Source: Panulirus ornatus (taxonomy: Eukaryota > Arthropoda > Malacostraca > Decapoda > Palinuridae). From it: a stretch of 64,000 nt of DNA. The notes below the pieces were generated by a model. That model worked only from the letters and a program-made list of their open reading frames with translations, did no database searches and was not told the origin of the DNA. Position 1 is the stretch's first letter. Every line of letters starts with the position of its first letter. Below are positions 1 through 11,298 of this stretch, piece after piece. The DNA lies in the NCBI RefSeq assembly GCF_036320965.1, contig NC_092261.1, positions 15,295,197-15,359,196 on the forward strand. The letters are read 5' to 3'. A program made the position numbers and the translations under genes.

Positions 1-2350
1 GTGGATCGAGTCTTGACTGTGAGGAGGGGTGGTCATGACGCCCCATCAAAGCACTGATGTCGTAGCTCCCGTTTGGTTGAGGACACACAACAGCGGTGAC
101 GACTCTCCGGAGGCTCGTGGATACTGAAGAAAAAGGGTGGTCCTTAGAACAAGGGCCCGCGGCTAAGTATATAGCGCAAGAGACTGGATTATGGTTGGTG
201 TCCCAGGCGATGCAGACGCCAGTCAACGAAGGCGCTCGTACGTCGTTAATAACGTGCTAACGGTTTGGAAACTCCCGGCGTTAGTGGCAAAACATTGCAA
301 GACATTGATGCCGCCAATATTGCCGATGGAAACTGTACGTACTTAGCGCTTGGTTGAACTTGAATTGTAAGAAACCGTTACTGTGTTTAAATGGCCTTCA
401 TGTAAGCAAGCATAACTTCCCTAACTTTGATTATTTCAAATCAATTCAATTTTGAGTCCAATTGTTTTTTTGAGCAGATAGAAATTGGTTGAATGGGCTT
501 TGAAAAGTGTAATTTCTGACATACACTATTATATTTACAAATTTTCCAAACAGAGTTTTCCAAGAGTAACCCCAGCTGGCGTAAGTTGGGTTAGGTTACT
601 GTGTTGAAGGCATGTAGTGTTTAGTATGATAAGTGGTAAGATGACAGCTTTTCAGAACTTCACCAAAGCCACTGCTAAAAGCCGATAACCAAGTGGTGCT
701 GGCGATTCACAATGTCACCACCCAGTACTATTGGCGAACCATTTTCGTGCACATTTTATTCCTCCATTCTAACCCCGTACCTGAGTATTATATGTAATCT
801 CAGAAATTTATAGAAAGTTTAGATTTAAAATGTTTCAGTTTCACAGTTCTAATCATGATGATCGTAGCAATTGAAGTAAATTTTGAGTGTATCATGTCTT
901 CTTCTTGTGTTCGCTTAATGATCTCAAAATTTAAGTTCGTGTGATTGCATGTTGAAATTACGTTCTATATTTTCTTTAGGTTCGTTCCCTTATAACGTTG
1001 CTGTAACACTTACCGTTGGTTGCAGTGAGGATAATTGAAATCTAAAGTTTCCAAATGAGTCTGTGTGTTTTGTCCATGCTGCGCCTCGGTGTCCCGCGGG
1101 GAACAGGACCATCCTTGAAACACTGGAGTACATGGGATGGAGGACAGACCGTTAACGTTCGACCGAATGGTCCATGACGAGGTTATCTGCTAGAGAGAAC
1201 AGCAGTCGCGTCTTGATGTCGTAAACTTACCTATGACAGAGACACCACAGGAATGCAGATGGCACCCACCACACACTCCATGGCACGATAGACAGCTGGG
1301 GAATAGGCTTAGGAGGAACACCACGTAGCATAGAGTATACTATGGAAATTTTATAGGAAAGTCTGGGTTACGAAAAGTTTCCAACTCAAGACTGCGGAGG
1401 GGTTGAAAAAAAAAAGAGAATCGAATTTCAAAACAAATCTGAATGTCCTTTGATGAGGTCCTTGATTGAAGGTACTGATTGGACTTAATTATAACTAGAA
1501 GTCATCTAGTTATAATCAAGTCCAATTATTCCGGTGTTTTGTGCCATCCAGCAGCTTAAACACTGTTGCCGATTGTTCTCTTTTATTTCCTTTCTTTTAT
1601 ATTCTTAGTAATTTTTGTTTTTCTTCAATCTCCTATGAAGAGGAGAAGTGTTAGTTATATAGTCGAAATTATTTGATAATGAGAACTTTCAGATCTTATC
1701 GGAGTCTGTGCTTTGTGAGTGAGAATAACACTAAATCTCTTCAGTCATTCTTCTCAAGGCTTATGAGCGATGGAATTAGTTTTGTTGCTTTTCTCTGAAT
1801 TCGCTCTATTATTTCTTCGTCATCGATCAAGTTTGGTACCCAGAAGTGAACATGCACATTCTAGATAAGGTGTGTGGCTAGGATGTTATAGCAAATGTTG
1901 CATCTTTTTCGTTTTTAGTCAATATTCTTCGCTATGACACTTAGCAATTTTTGTTTGCTTGTCATATGCAAATAGGCATTGTTTTTCGTATCTTGTGTAA
2001 TAACTGATAATCACTCCAGCCAGAAATCATTACCTTGAACATGTACTAAAAGCACTTAACTACTCCAACAATTTGTCTAAATCACTTTGGGAATTTAGTC
2101 ACTCCTTATTGACTAGGCTGCGTTTCATAATTTCGTGTCACTGGCAAATTTCAGAGTTCTGTTCGTGAATCTGTCACTAGGCCATTCAGAGAAAGTTTAA
2201 AAGTATAGTCGAAGAACTGAGCTTATGTCTTGTCAACGTGAGCCACTCGGATGTGTTCCCCATTTAATACGACACATAGTTTCCTGTCTGTGAGTCACTT
2301 CCGCTACCCACGCGCGGATTCGACTACCTATGCCGTAAGCTATGCTAACA
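1..2350. other. No gene seen; unique AT-rich sequence
   Basis: I see no convincing coding region, RNA gene or transposon here. Reading frames are short and split by stops on both strands. A short GC-rich island lies near 1,075-1,320. The one clear structure is the hairpin at 1,478-1,526, listed separately. Confidence 0.6.
1478..1526. repeat. 22-bp near-perfect inverted repeat (hairpin)
   Basis: Two 22-bp arms (1,478-1,499 and 1,505-1,526) are reverse complements with one mismatch, separated by a 5-nt loop. The left arm starts ATTGGACTTAATT and the right arm ends CAAGTCCAAT. It could be a minimal fold-back element, a bidirectional RNA hairpin, or the remains of a terminal-inverted-repeat transposon whose interior was lost. 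No function can be assigned from sequence. Confidence 0.85.
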
Positions 2351-2357
2351 CCTACCT

Positions 2358-2360
<3 letters not shown>

Positions 2361-2423
<63 letters not shown>
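2361..2423. repeat. (AT)n microsatellite, about 31 units
   Basis: Uninterrupted alternating AT directly abuts a LINE-tail relic on its right. Peptides read as YIYIYI in this stretch are artefacts of the repeat. Confidence 0.98.
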
Positions 2424-2424
<1 letters not shown>

Positions 2425-2435
2425 TTTCATATTTG

Positions 2436-2545
2436 ATCGCCATTACACTCTTTAGCGAGGTAGCGCCGGGCACCGACGGAGAACAGCCATATCCGGCCAC
2501 ATTTGTTCTCCAATTGTCAAGTGTAATGCACCGAACCACATGATT
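2436..2545 (-). mobile_element. Relic of LINE 3' tail
   Basis: The sequence holds GATCGCCATT, then TTAGCGAGGTAGCGCCGGG, then GGCCACATTTGTTC and GTGTAATGCACCGAACCAC. These are the landmarks, in the same order, of the 3' untranslated tails of the LINE copies at 54-62 kb (for example 60,155-60,200 and 54,860-54,920). The middle is shortened, so this is a deleted or chimeric tail. It is antisense on the plus strand, like most LINE copies here, and sits against an (AT)n tract as other tails do. Confidence 0.65.
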
Positions 2546-5483
2546 TTGGAGATTGTACTTTAGTTTCTAAAAGATTGTATATCTATATATATAATTCAGA
2601 TTTCGTAAACAAACTTGTATTTCGTAACCATTTTGTGAATCAGTCGTCATTTGATAAAGATACCGTTCCAGACAATCATCGTTTTCTGTCTTATTTTTTT
2701 TCTTTTTATGGCTATGGTATTAGTAAGGTCCTAGTCATTTGGTAGTAGAAAATGGTGTTCGGCTCCCTACATCATTCACTCTGCTTTGAAATCATCCCGT
2801 CAGGACCAGCTGAGTTACACGGGGACTTGTCTTACATATGACATATGACAGCATTAACTTGAGCGACACTGCAGTAGAAGATAGGGTAAAATAACCGTTT
2901 ATAACAAAACATAATTTTTCACATTTCACATACTAATAGTATGGAAACTTGTGTTTTCATATCTATACTAATGTGAGAAGAATTTGGTTTCACAAGTTAC
3001 ATTTCTTGAATCTCGAAATTTCAGCATATTTGGACCAGGGTGCCTCCGTTTAACTCGTGTATAGAAAGACGTACATAATAACGTACATCTTGGCAGTGTC
3101 AGTTATCACATGATCTAACGAATCTGGAACTCACCACGAGGAGGTGGCAAACTATCAAGTTCCTTCCATACCCACTACAGCCACCCTTCCATACAGGGAA
3201 CTGGAGGCGCTCAGCGGCCTGTTTATGTCATTCGAAACTCCTCTTATGAACCAGATCTTAAGTATGGTTTTACGGGATTCCAGACATACACTAAGGAAAC
3301 CATCTCACTTTCTTGCTTCACATACTACACTACAGGCTTCTGTGGCCCTCTCAACCCAACGTCCCTCTGCTTGATTGTGGCATTAATGAGAATCGTGGAT
3401 ATTGCACAAAGGAGGTTTGTCCTTATTGCACAGTCGAGCAGGTCTTGGTCAGAAGTGCCCATGGTCACATGAGCCTCAGAGTGTCCTGCCACAGGATTCA
3501 GCTTGTGTATTCTCGTGCATCAGAGCTGAAGGTTGTTGGCACTGTAAACTTGCGGTTGTTAACTTGGGTCCAGTCTTCCAGTCTTAACTTTTTTTCCTGT
3601 TGCTTTTCATTCTTCATGTTTAAACTTCATGGTGTCAGTACGATCTATGGTTCCCATCTATCTTGCACTTCGTTCATTTGTCAAGTAAGACCTGCTCTTT
3701 TGAGAGGAGCCCTTCCAGGTTTCTCACTGTAGCCATTAGAACAATCCTTGCCTTAAGTAAGGAAAGATATCAGACAGTTTTCCTTTAGCTTCATCTTGAA
3801 AGGCAGCAGGTTTTGCTTAGTAGCTTCCATTATATATTTTTCATTCTATGGTAAGGTTTCAATAGCGTCATGTAATTCCCGTGAAAGGCCCAATTCACAG
3901 TGATCACTCGTGAGTGACATGGAACAGAAATAAATGCCGTTTCCTAGACATTTTCAACTCTGGAGGTTGCTGTTTCTTCAAATATTGAAGAGAATGACGG
4001 TTCTTTCATGCTTGAATGGATCACGCTCATGTTTGGTCCATAAGCTATATACCAACTTCATCACAGCGTTCTTTTGAAGCACCAGATACATGATCACAGT
4101 ATTCTTTGACGCGCCAAACGTAAGATACTTTGGCTGTCGTAGGCACTATACATGTAATTGATCTGAAACGTCACAACAAGGAGAAGAAACGTTTAACACA
4201 GGTATTCTCTCCTTAATCATGACGAGGGAGGTTGCGTCGTTATTTTCATATTAAGACTAATTTTGTATGATTGACAACAAGACCTGATAGCACTTTTAAG
4301 AAAAGGTCAGCTTAAAAGTTGAATATTTCATTCCACCCAGGTGGAGGCGGGTTTGACTTGAGAACAAGAGGGGAGGAATCTACAGAAGGAGATAAAAAAG
4401 GATGTTTGTGCGGAACTTACCAGGGTTCTGAACTTGATTCGTCCCAAATGGACCAGAGGTGTTAGTTAGTGGATTCGGTGCAAGATATAGAGTGAAATGA
4501 TTGGGCTCATCATGCAATGCTTGCATGCATCACAGAAGTGACACTTTCAGAAGCTTATGACATCCTTCCAGCAAGTGTATCTGCTGACCAACGTAAATAT
4601 AAAGTGTATCTTGCATACGTTTATACAACGAATGAAGATGTTACCAGATGCAAGTCACACGGTGCACAAGTTGGTTCTGAATAGGGACGACCAATGATAG
4701 GAGACGTAATGGGAAGCAGTGAACTTAAAAGGAAGAGGCAGTGTTTTTATGCCATATAGTTCATACCTTCGAGGGGTATGTTATATCCTGTTCACAGGCG
4801 CTATCGTGTCTCACACGTGCCTTCAGTGCATTGTGCCCTACTCTTGTGCTATGCCCTACTCTTGTGCCATGGCAGTAAACTTATGCAATAAGTAACATAC
4901 CATGGGTCAGCAGAGCAGTGAAACAGTACGATGGTAAGGCTCACCCATAGCCACTCCGGCCAGCATTTAGGTGCAGTTTTCTTTTTATTTTAATAGAAAA
5001 TTGATCAAACTTCTTTTTCGGAGCCGTCGTGAAATGACGAGCTATGGACTTATAAGTACTAGGGAAGACTGCTTCCTGTAGGTTTTGGTGAGGTAATGCA
5101 GAGCAGGAAGGTGAATCAGGAGTGGTGTTTTGAAAACACTCGAACATTTCGATCGAAAAGAATATCATTCTTGGAAGCGATACAAACGCGCCTGCTATTG
5201 TTGTAAACGTTAGTATACCAGTGTAGCGAATGAGAACGAAATTCAGATCATACAGGGACATTATACAAAATGGCAACTGCTTCCATTCGCACGTAATGCC
5301 TTACATTAGCGAGACACCAGTACTCCGCCTTGTGTGTTGCGTAAGTACAGAATTCTCCAAGTGTTTACCGTTTCTCAGTGACTTGTATGCTTAGGTTCTG
5401 TTATCATTTGTGTCCGTTGCAATGCAGGAGTGTGTCAGGAATGTTCCCAACCTTGTCACTGTCCCTGTGTGCTTCTATTGCAG
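2546..5483. other. No gene seen; unique sequence
   Basis: Short frames only. The plus-strand frame at 3,313-3,732 (139 codons) and others nearby show no recognisable domain, low-complexity coding signal or convincing splice architecture, so I do not call them genes. No transposon landmarks were found. Confidence 0.5.
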
Positions 5484-5571
5484 GACGTTGTACGACTTCG
5501 GCGCAATGAAGGGATACAGGAAGCTTTACGAACTTAACTTGATCGACTGCAAGAGCAAGAAGCCTCCTGCA
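5484..5571 (+). CDS. Candidate internal exon of an unrecognised host gene
   Basis: An 88-bp segment is bounded on the left by a pyrimidine-containing acceptor (GTGCTTCTATTGCAG ending at 5,483) and on the right by a donor (GTACGT at 5,572). One base completes a split codon, then 29 codons follow without a stop, ending in phase 0. The peptide runs TLYDFGAMKGYRKLYELN and then LIDCKSKKPPA. Its composition, with mixed hydrophobic and charged residues, Lys/Arg clusters and no low complexity, is protein-like and differs from the surrounding DNA. I do not recognise the family. No neighbouring exon could be placed with confidence, and a chance open frame remains possible. The flanking frame extends past both splice sites, so the boundaries rest only on the signals. 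Confidence 0.3.
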
Positions 5572-6298
5572 GTACGTAATGTGTCTCTCTGGCAACATCT
5601 GTTTAAAGATAAGTCATTGTTCAGCAAAGTTGACACCAGTGATGTGGCTCGTTTGTTATCGACGCATCTGCTACAAGGAAGGTATGGATGGGGTACACTT
5701 GTCACTGTTTTTGTACGTATGGTAAAAAGAAAGATACTTTTTTTCTTCCAAAGTGGGTAATTTTTTTGTTGCTGTTGTAATATTTTTCACCATTAGATTA
5801 TATATCGTAGCTAGTGACTGAAAATATTGATTAAGAAATCACAACCTTTCTTTTAACGTGTACAATAGATTATCTCAGCTGAAGATGTAGCTGTATGTGA
5901 TTCACTGAAGGATATGGGTTGTCTACTTGATCAGCTTACTTTACATACCCTCTCCGCCTCCTGAAGTGTTGCGCCACGGTCGCTTCACTCTCTCTCGCCC
6001 TCCCTATGCTACATTTAACCAATCATGGCAGCTCGTACATATGTCGCCCCCCTTTTGAAGGACCAGCTCGTTACGATAGCCTTCAAAGCGATTCTTCCAC
6101 TTCGGCACCGCATCTGTTGCCTTCGACGCCTTTCTTATATTGTCCAATTAAGGTAACGTGGAAGGTTGGGTTTCCAGCCGAGGTTTAAAAGTACAGCTTC
6201 CCCGAGGCAGCGGAGCTATGATCCTTTGAGTAGCAATGTAGTCGTCCGTCTCCAGCATTCCTGGGCGACTTTGCTCACATAGAATATTCATAGTGATA
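5572..6298. other. No gene seen; includes a short GC-richer stretch
   Basis: The region 5,940-6,190 is richer in GC and CT than its surroundings and holds a CCAAT-like box near 6,019, but I see no supported transcription unit. The plus-strand 60-codon frame at 6,006-6,188 has no recognisable features. Confidence 0.4.
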
Positions 6299-6358
6299 TA
6301 TGGTCTACCCACGGACAATATGGTCTACCCACGGACAATACGGTCTACCCACGGACAT
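6299..6358 (+). repeat. Three-copy 20-bp tandem repeat
   Basis: The unit TATGGTCTACCCACGGACAA occurs three times head to tail with one substitution in the third copy plus a diverged end. The near identity implies a recent local duplication. Confidence 0.9.
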
Positions 6359-6565
6359 TGTTACCTGTGTCTCATTGCCGTGGGGGGAAACACCCGTCAA
6401 AATTTTCTAAGAGAGCAGACATAAATGTATCTACTGAAAGCCGATCACTGCCCCTATTCTATCTCATGTCAGATACTTTAAGGTAAACTAGATTAGTAAT
6501 CCCCTTTTTTTAAGACAGAGTCGGAAATAGTGTCCACAGAGATAGGGTTAAATGCCGAATGCGTG

Positions 6566-6568
<3 letters not shown>

Positions 6569-6597
<29 letters not shown>
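6569..6597 (+). repeat. (GT)n microsatellite, about 14 units
   Basis: Uninterrupted alternating GT lies in otherwise unique sequence. Confidence 0.97.
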
Positions 6598-6602
<5 letters not shown>

Positions 6603-8400
6603 AACGTCGTTAATCCTCAAGTTAGTTTTTCGTTTGAAGTCAATTCGAGTTCTGTCATTTGTGTGGGAGATCAGGTGCCAAACCATGGGTTATTGATAGC
6701 ATCGCTTCCAATTCACTCATTGTCTCGTAAAACTTTTCTTTTTTTTCGGTGTTCTTTCATCTTTTCTTACACGCTGATGTATCCCATTTACGGGGAAAGT
6801 CATTGTTTCAAATTACAGTCTTCAAAGAGTTATTAGAATGATTATATCCTTATAGAACGAAGTACATTAACACCGTCAAGATTGTGTCTAGTACACAAGT
6901 GGATTCAGTCATTGTTTCCATGGGTTAGGTACTGACATGATCAAGCAGTTCAACCATGATACTCTGGCTGTATCATCGTAATCATGTAATTAAATTGACC
7001 TTCCAGAGCTCAGTGGTAATTATGATTACAGTGATGATGATGTCTCGTTCTCGAAGGCGCATTATACACAAAGGGAATAACTTCGTTGATTGATTAACTG
7101 ATTCATCACCTATAGAAAGGGTAACGTTCATAGGACTTCGTATACAAGGTTATCAGACATGCTTATTATGCAGAAATGACAAGTTATCTTAAGTAATCAG
7201 AAGGGTGGTAGTGTAGTGTGAATAGGGATGACCCTGTACGTATACACAGCTGCAGTTTCAGAATTTGATGTGATCCTTCACGATCGAGACCCTCACACTA
7301 CCCAGAAGGTTTTAAATTGGCATTTGAGAATAAAAACGGAAAGCAGAACAAAGCTGTACACAAAATTGCCCAGCCACTACTCTCTTCCAAAGGAACTTAG
7401 GTCAAACCTGAAGCGATCTCTTGTTAGTATATACGTAAGTTAGATGAAGTTTGCATGTAGAAGTGTATTGCTCAATCGATTCTAAGCTATATTGAGGTTA
7501 GGTTTAGGTAGGCCTTTTGACCCATCAACTGCCAGGTTGATTAAGGCTCTCACCTGTCAATCTTTGACCACCCAGAGCCATTCTAATACTTCGCACGCAC
7601 GAGCATGCCGAAGGCTTATTATCAATTGTAGAGAGAAGATTTAAGGTAAACAAGAAGAAAAACCTTTAACAGAAAAAACATCTCGAGATGCAGGTACATG
7701 ACAGAGTAGGGATAGAGTGCCGTGAGGTCTACAAGTTGGGTTCAAGAACGGATTCCCGTTGCCATGGGAATAGAATCGCATTTCCAGTCCAGCCTTACGT
7801 CTTATCTCTCGCCTCGCACTGAAGTTTTACATGATATCAGTCAGTGCGCACCAGTCTGTGACCATGCTAGTCTATTTTCATACTCGGATCCAATATTAGA
7901 CGAAGTTCGTGTACACTGCGAAGATGACAGATGTCATATGCGTCTATCATACTCACGGAGGTGTGTTTCAACCCCTCCAGATTTCACTAGCTTGTCGGAA
8001 GAGATCGTTCGTTGTATTGCTCGTTCGTTATATTGGCATTCATGGGTAGGTCGGAGATGGATGGCCAGCAGTCACTAACATGTGAATCCCACGACGCAGA
8101 GGTGGATTGTGAATGCAGTTCTGTTTCCACGGCAGCCGCGCCTCATTCTTTAACTTGTATTTTTACAGCTTTCCTTCCACACATTTAGGTCCATGATGAA
8201 TGCCTTTCCATTTACCTGTATTTACAACGTCCCAAGGTGAATGATATGATGTAAAGACAGATGGTTTAATAGTGATCTTTACTGTCGAGGAAAACCAGGG
8301 GCCTCTAATGTCTCAGAGATCTTACTAGAGTTTTAAGACAGGATTATACGACGAGAGTTGATGTATTGCATGATGGATTTTGCCTGGTTTTGGGCATTTG
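6598..8400. other. No gene seen; unique sequence
   Basis: The longest plus-strand frame (7,722-8,078, 118 codons) shows no domain or exon signature that I recognise. Nothing else is supported. A phrase near 7,490-7,570 (GGTTAGGTTTAGGTAGGCC and following) has the look of an interspersed repeat end, but no second copy is present in this window. Confidence 0.45.
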
Positions 8401-8499
8401 TGTATAGTGATGTACATGAAGGATAGTGGGAAATGTATAGTGATGTACATGAAGGATAGTGGGAAATGTATAGTGATGTACATGAAGGGTAATGGGAAA
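8401..8499. repeat. Three-copy 33-bp tandem repeat
   Basis: Copies at 8,401-8,433, 8,434-8,466 and 8,467-8,499 share the start TGTATAGTGATGTACATGAA. The first two are identical and the third has two substitutions. The 33-bp length keeps frame and yields an 11-residue repeat on the minus strand, but the surroundings are a decayed LINE and I see no reason to call it protein-coding. Confidence 0.93.
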
Positions 8500-8569
8500 T
8501 ATCTCTCACTACTAACAGTGTAGTGTTGTGTGAGGACTTTAAAGTGAGGATCGTCTGGATATCGCGTAA

Positions 8570-8990
8570 GATAAAGCTGGTTGCCTGCCTCATCTTTCCT
8601 ATACACCACAAGCTTCCAGTGCCTCCTGGAGCATACTCCAGTTCACATTATCATACACCTTTCCCAGGTCCTTGAATGCTGCATAAAAGGTTCATCTATG
8701 TCCTATGTACATTTCTCTTGTTGCACCTTCACTGAGAAAATGCGATCGACTCATTCTCTAACTTTTCTAACATATCCCCTCCCCACCCACCATACCCTTG
8801 TTCTTCGCTTTCTACTGTGTTCTATTACCTTCCCCATCCTGTGAATAACAATACGCCCGTATAAAGTGCCTGGTATGCTCAAAAAAGGCGAGTTCTCTAT
8901 AGTATTTACACACTTCCCCACTAATCTTTTTCCTGTGTACAAAGGCACTACAAGTGCTCGTTTAAGGTCATCCAACACCCTCCCTCACTC
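8570..8990 (-). pseudogene. Decayed LINE reverse-transcriptase fragment
   Basis: On the minus strand, frames with shifts between them read ALVVPLYTGKRLVGK, then SIPGTLYGRIVIHRMGK, then AAFKDLGKVYDNVNWSMLQE. These match in order the RT blocks VPLYKGKGDK, SIPGKLYGRVLIERV and AFMDLEKAYDRVDRDALW of the better preserved LINE copies at 43-45 kb. The blocks run N- to C-terminal from high to low coordinate. Stops and frameshifts show it is dead. It probably belongs to the same old insertion as 9,952-10,770, which carries the upstream part of the same ORF in the same orientation. Confidence 0.75.
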
Positions 8991-9000
8991 TTCAGGAAAT

Positions 9001-9001
9001 A

Positions 9002-9034
<33 letters not shown>
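9001..9034 (+). repeat. (AC)n(GC)n compound microsatellite
   Basis: Nine AC units run directly into about seven GC units. The alternating purine-pyrimidine tract is a potential Z-DNA former. It sits at the upstream edge of the decayed LINE fragment. Confidence 0.95.
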
Positions 9035-9873
9035 GCATCCATTCGGCCATCACCACCTCGTCACCTCCACCCTCTACATTTCTCCTGTTAACCCGTCCAC
9101 TCCACTAAGGGTTTTCATATTTTTCAGCTCGTCTGTACGAATTTAGAGGAAGAACTCTCCTGCAACTCTTGGCATTCAAGTCTCTTTTTGGCGTACACGT
9201 CCTCATCTTGGATAAGTTACACATCAGAACTCAGATGAGGTACTTATAAGTTTGTGTTCTTATTGTTCATTCATTTATGTATCTCTTCATTTATTTTGTA
9301 TATGAAATTAAAACCATTTTGTATGTGAAATCAAAACCATTTGAGCTTCTGAATGGCATCATGATTTCCTGCCGCATAATATGATGTTAATGGTACAAAC
9401 CTTCTCGTGGAATTACTTAGGTTACTATTGTTGTATGGTAAAGTTGGACTCCAACATTCTCATCAGGTAACTGTGTGGAGTCAGACACTAAGCTGTTTCT
9501 TAATAGGAATATGAAAGTTGCAGTTTATAGTTTAGTAGGTATCATTCTGTTTTTTTTTTTATGGCAGAAATGAAATTTTATGGATTATATCAATTTTAGT
9601 AAAACTTTGAAGTGCGTCAGGTATTATATAAAGGTATGCTTGGAGAGTGATGATATAGTGTTTAGATGAACCGTCTGGTATTCCAGCATATAGGTTGACA
9701 ACTCCTTTACTTTCATGCCACGACTAATACATTTCTTAGCATGATTTTCCCCAGAGGATTTGCGCATCCTGTAGTTACAGAACGAGAGTTCGCTGATAGT
9801 CAGTAGGGTAAAGGGTTGAATATTATAGTATAGCCTTGAAGATGCAGGAGCTCCTAAAGGAGGAGTCCTGGGG

Positions 9874-9874
<1 letters not shown>
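9035..9874. other. No gene seen; spacer between two LINE pieces
   Basis: AT-rich sequence with a poly-T run near 9,549. It separates the two co-oriented LINE fragments and may hold the insertion or decayed LINE sequence that split them. I recognise nothing in it. Confidence 0.4.
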
Positions 9875-9947
<73 letters not shown>

Positions 9948-9951
9948 TTTT
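9875..9951. repeat. (TA)n microsatellite followed by poly-T
   Basis: About 32 TA units (9,875-9,939) are followed by about 12 T. The configuration (TA)n-T(n) next to a minus-strand LINE resembles the tails of other copies here. Confidence 0.97.
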
Positions 9952-10770
9952 CCTTCCATATCCTTTTGCCAAACCATTTGCCATGACACACCCACTCTGT
10001 GCATCTCCACGTCCCAGACACCCAACATCTGCCACCGTATCATCATACACCCTCAGTACTGACTCCATATCCTCATTACCTCTGTTTTGCCTGTTACCAC
10101 TTCGCCATTTGTTGTCCTCGCTGATGATCCATGTTGCGCTCTTCTCCTCACACTATACACCTCCTTCCAAAACATATTCTTTCTGAAGTTTGCCTATACT
10201 TTCTCGCCCCATCTCTCATTTGTCCCTTTTTTTTCCAGCCCCTACACCTTCCGCTTGACCTCCCGCCGCTTTCTCTTGTACATCTTCCAATCCCTCCACT
10301 CTTCCTTGATGATGATGATGACTAAGACCTTTTCTCCTTCACTAGCAACTTCCTCATGCCATCACTCACTACCCTTTCTCACCAGCCCACATCCCATCCT
10401 CCATGTACTTCATACATCTACCATAAATGTAAGTACTACTTCGCAAAATACTTTCCTTTCCTCACACACTCCCAAAGTTTCATTCAATCTCCCCCTTTGC
10501 CATTCTTCACCCAGTCTCCCTAGGTGTCTCTCGACACAAGCCTTTTCTTTCTTCGAGTTCCCTCACTTTCACGACCCCATTTCTATCTATGTAATTTCCT
10601 CTTTTCCTAAAGGCTCTTCAAACTTTCAACTTCGCCTCTACCCAGAGGTGATCAGACATCCCACCAGGCGCCCCTCTCCGTACATTTATATCCAGGAATC
10701 TCTCTCTCTTTAGCACGCTTATTCAATCAGTACGTGATAACAACGACTTATGTGGCTTCTGCAGCGTTCA
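9952..10770 (-). pseudogene. Decayed LINE fragment (endonuclease end, linker, RT start)
   Basis: Read on the minus strand, frames separated by shifts contain RFLDINVRRGAWWDV near 10,680 and NFRKNMFWKEVYSVRRRAQ followed by NGEVV near 10,110-10,190. These correspond to RLLDVNVLRGATGGMSDH and LNFRENKKMFWKEVNKVRK, then NGEVITSSGD, in intact copies at 43 kb and 63 kb. The order on the minus strand is endonuclease C-terminus, linker, then RT N-terminus. It is highly diverged with many stops, so it is older than the copies in the 37-64 kb cluster. Confidence 0.75.
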
Positions 10771-11298
10771 GGAAGCCGGCCACGTCCACCATCGGTGGGG
10801 TACCATAGGTCATAACGTGTAGTGATGCAGTGGTTCCGTGTTCTGGTGAAGGCGGGCAGATTAACATATCAAGCCAAGCTTCAGTTGTTGTGGAAGCCCC
10901 TGGTCATTCTATGATACTGATCACAAATTGAAGATCGGTGAGAGAACTAATTCTTTTGTACGTTTGATATACCCATTGTACATAGGAAAGAATCTAAAAC
11001 ATAAACTTAAAGACGTTTATATATCAAAGAAAGTCAGGCTTCGTACATATATATAAGTTGGTATATTTTGAATAAGGATCTTCAGACACAGGAAGACATA
11101 AATGTTCCACTCACTGTGCGTATAAGGGCTGCATCTCCTCCTCCACTGTTGTTTACCGGGTTATAGGAAGGGAGGAAGAAAGAATGGTGGGTAATGGGGG
11201 GGAATTATTGGATACGGGTGGAAACTTTATGCACCATCCCTTTGCAGCTGGTTGACTGGAGATAAAAGATTAGTCTTAGTAATCCAGATGATGCCCAA
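10771..11298. other. No gene seen; left flank of the satellite array
   Basis: Unique sequence with no recognisable coding or repeat signature until the first degenerate 27-bp units near 11,299. Confidence 0.45.

Noticed and set aside
2251..2539. YIYIYI-repeat peptides here and at 9,624-10,186
   Set aside because: These are translations of (TA)n microsatellites.
3313..3732. 139-codon plus-strand frame as a host gene
   Set aside because: It has no domain, no splice or promoter support, and no codon pattern distinguishing it from overlapping frames.
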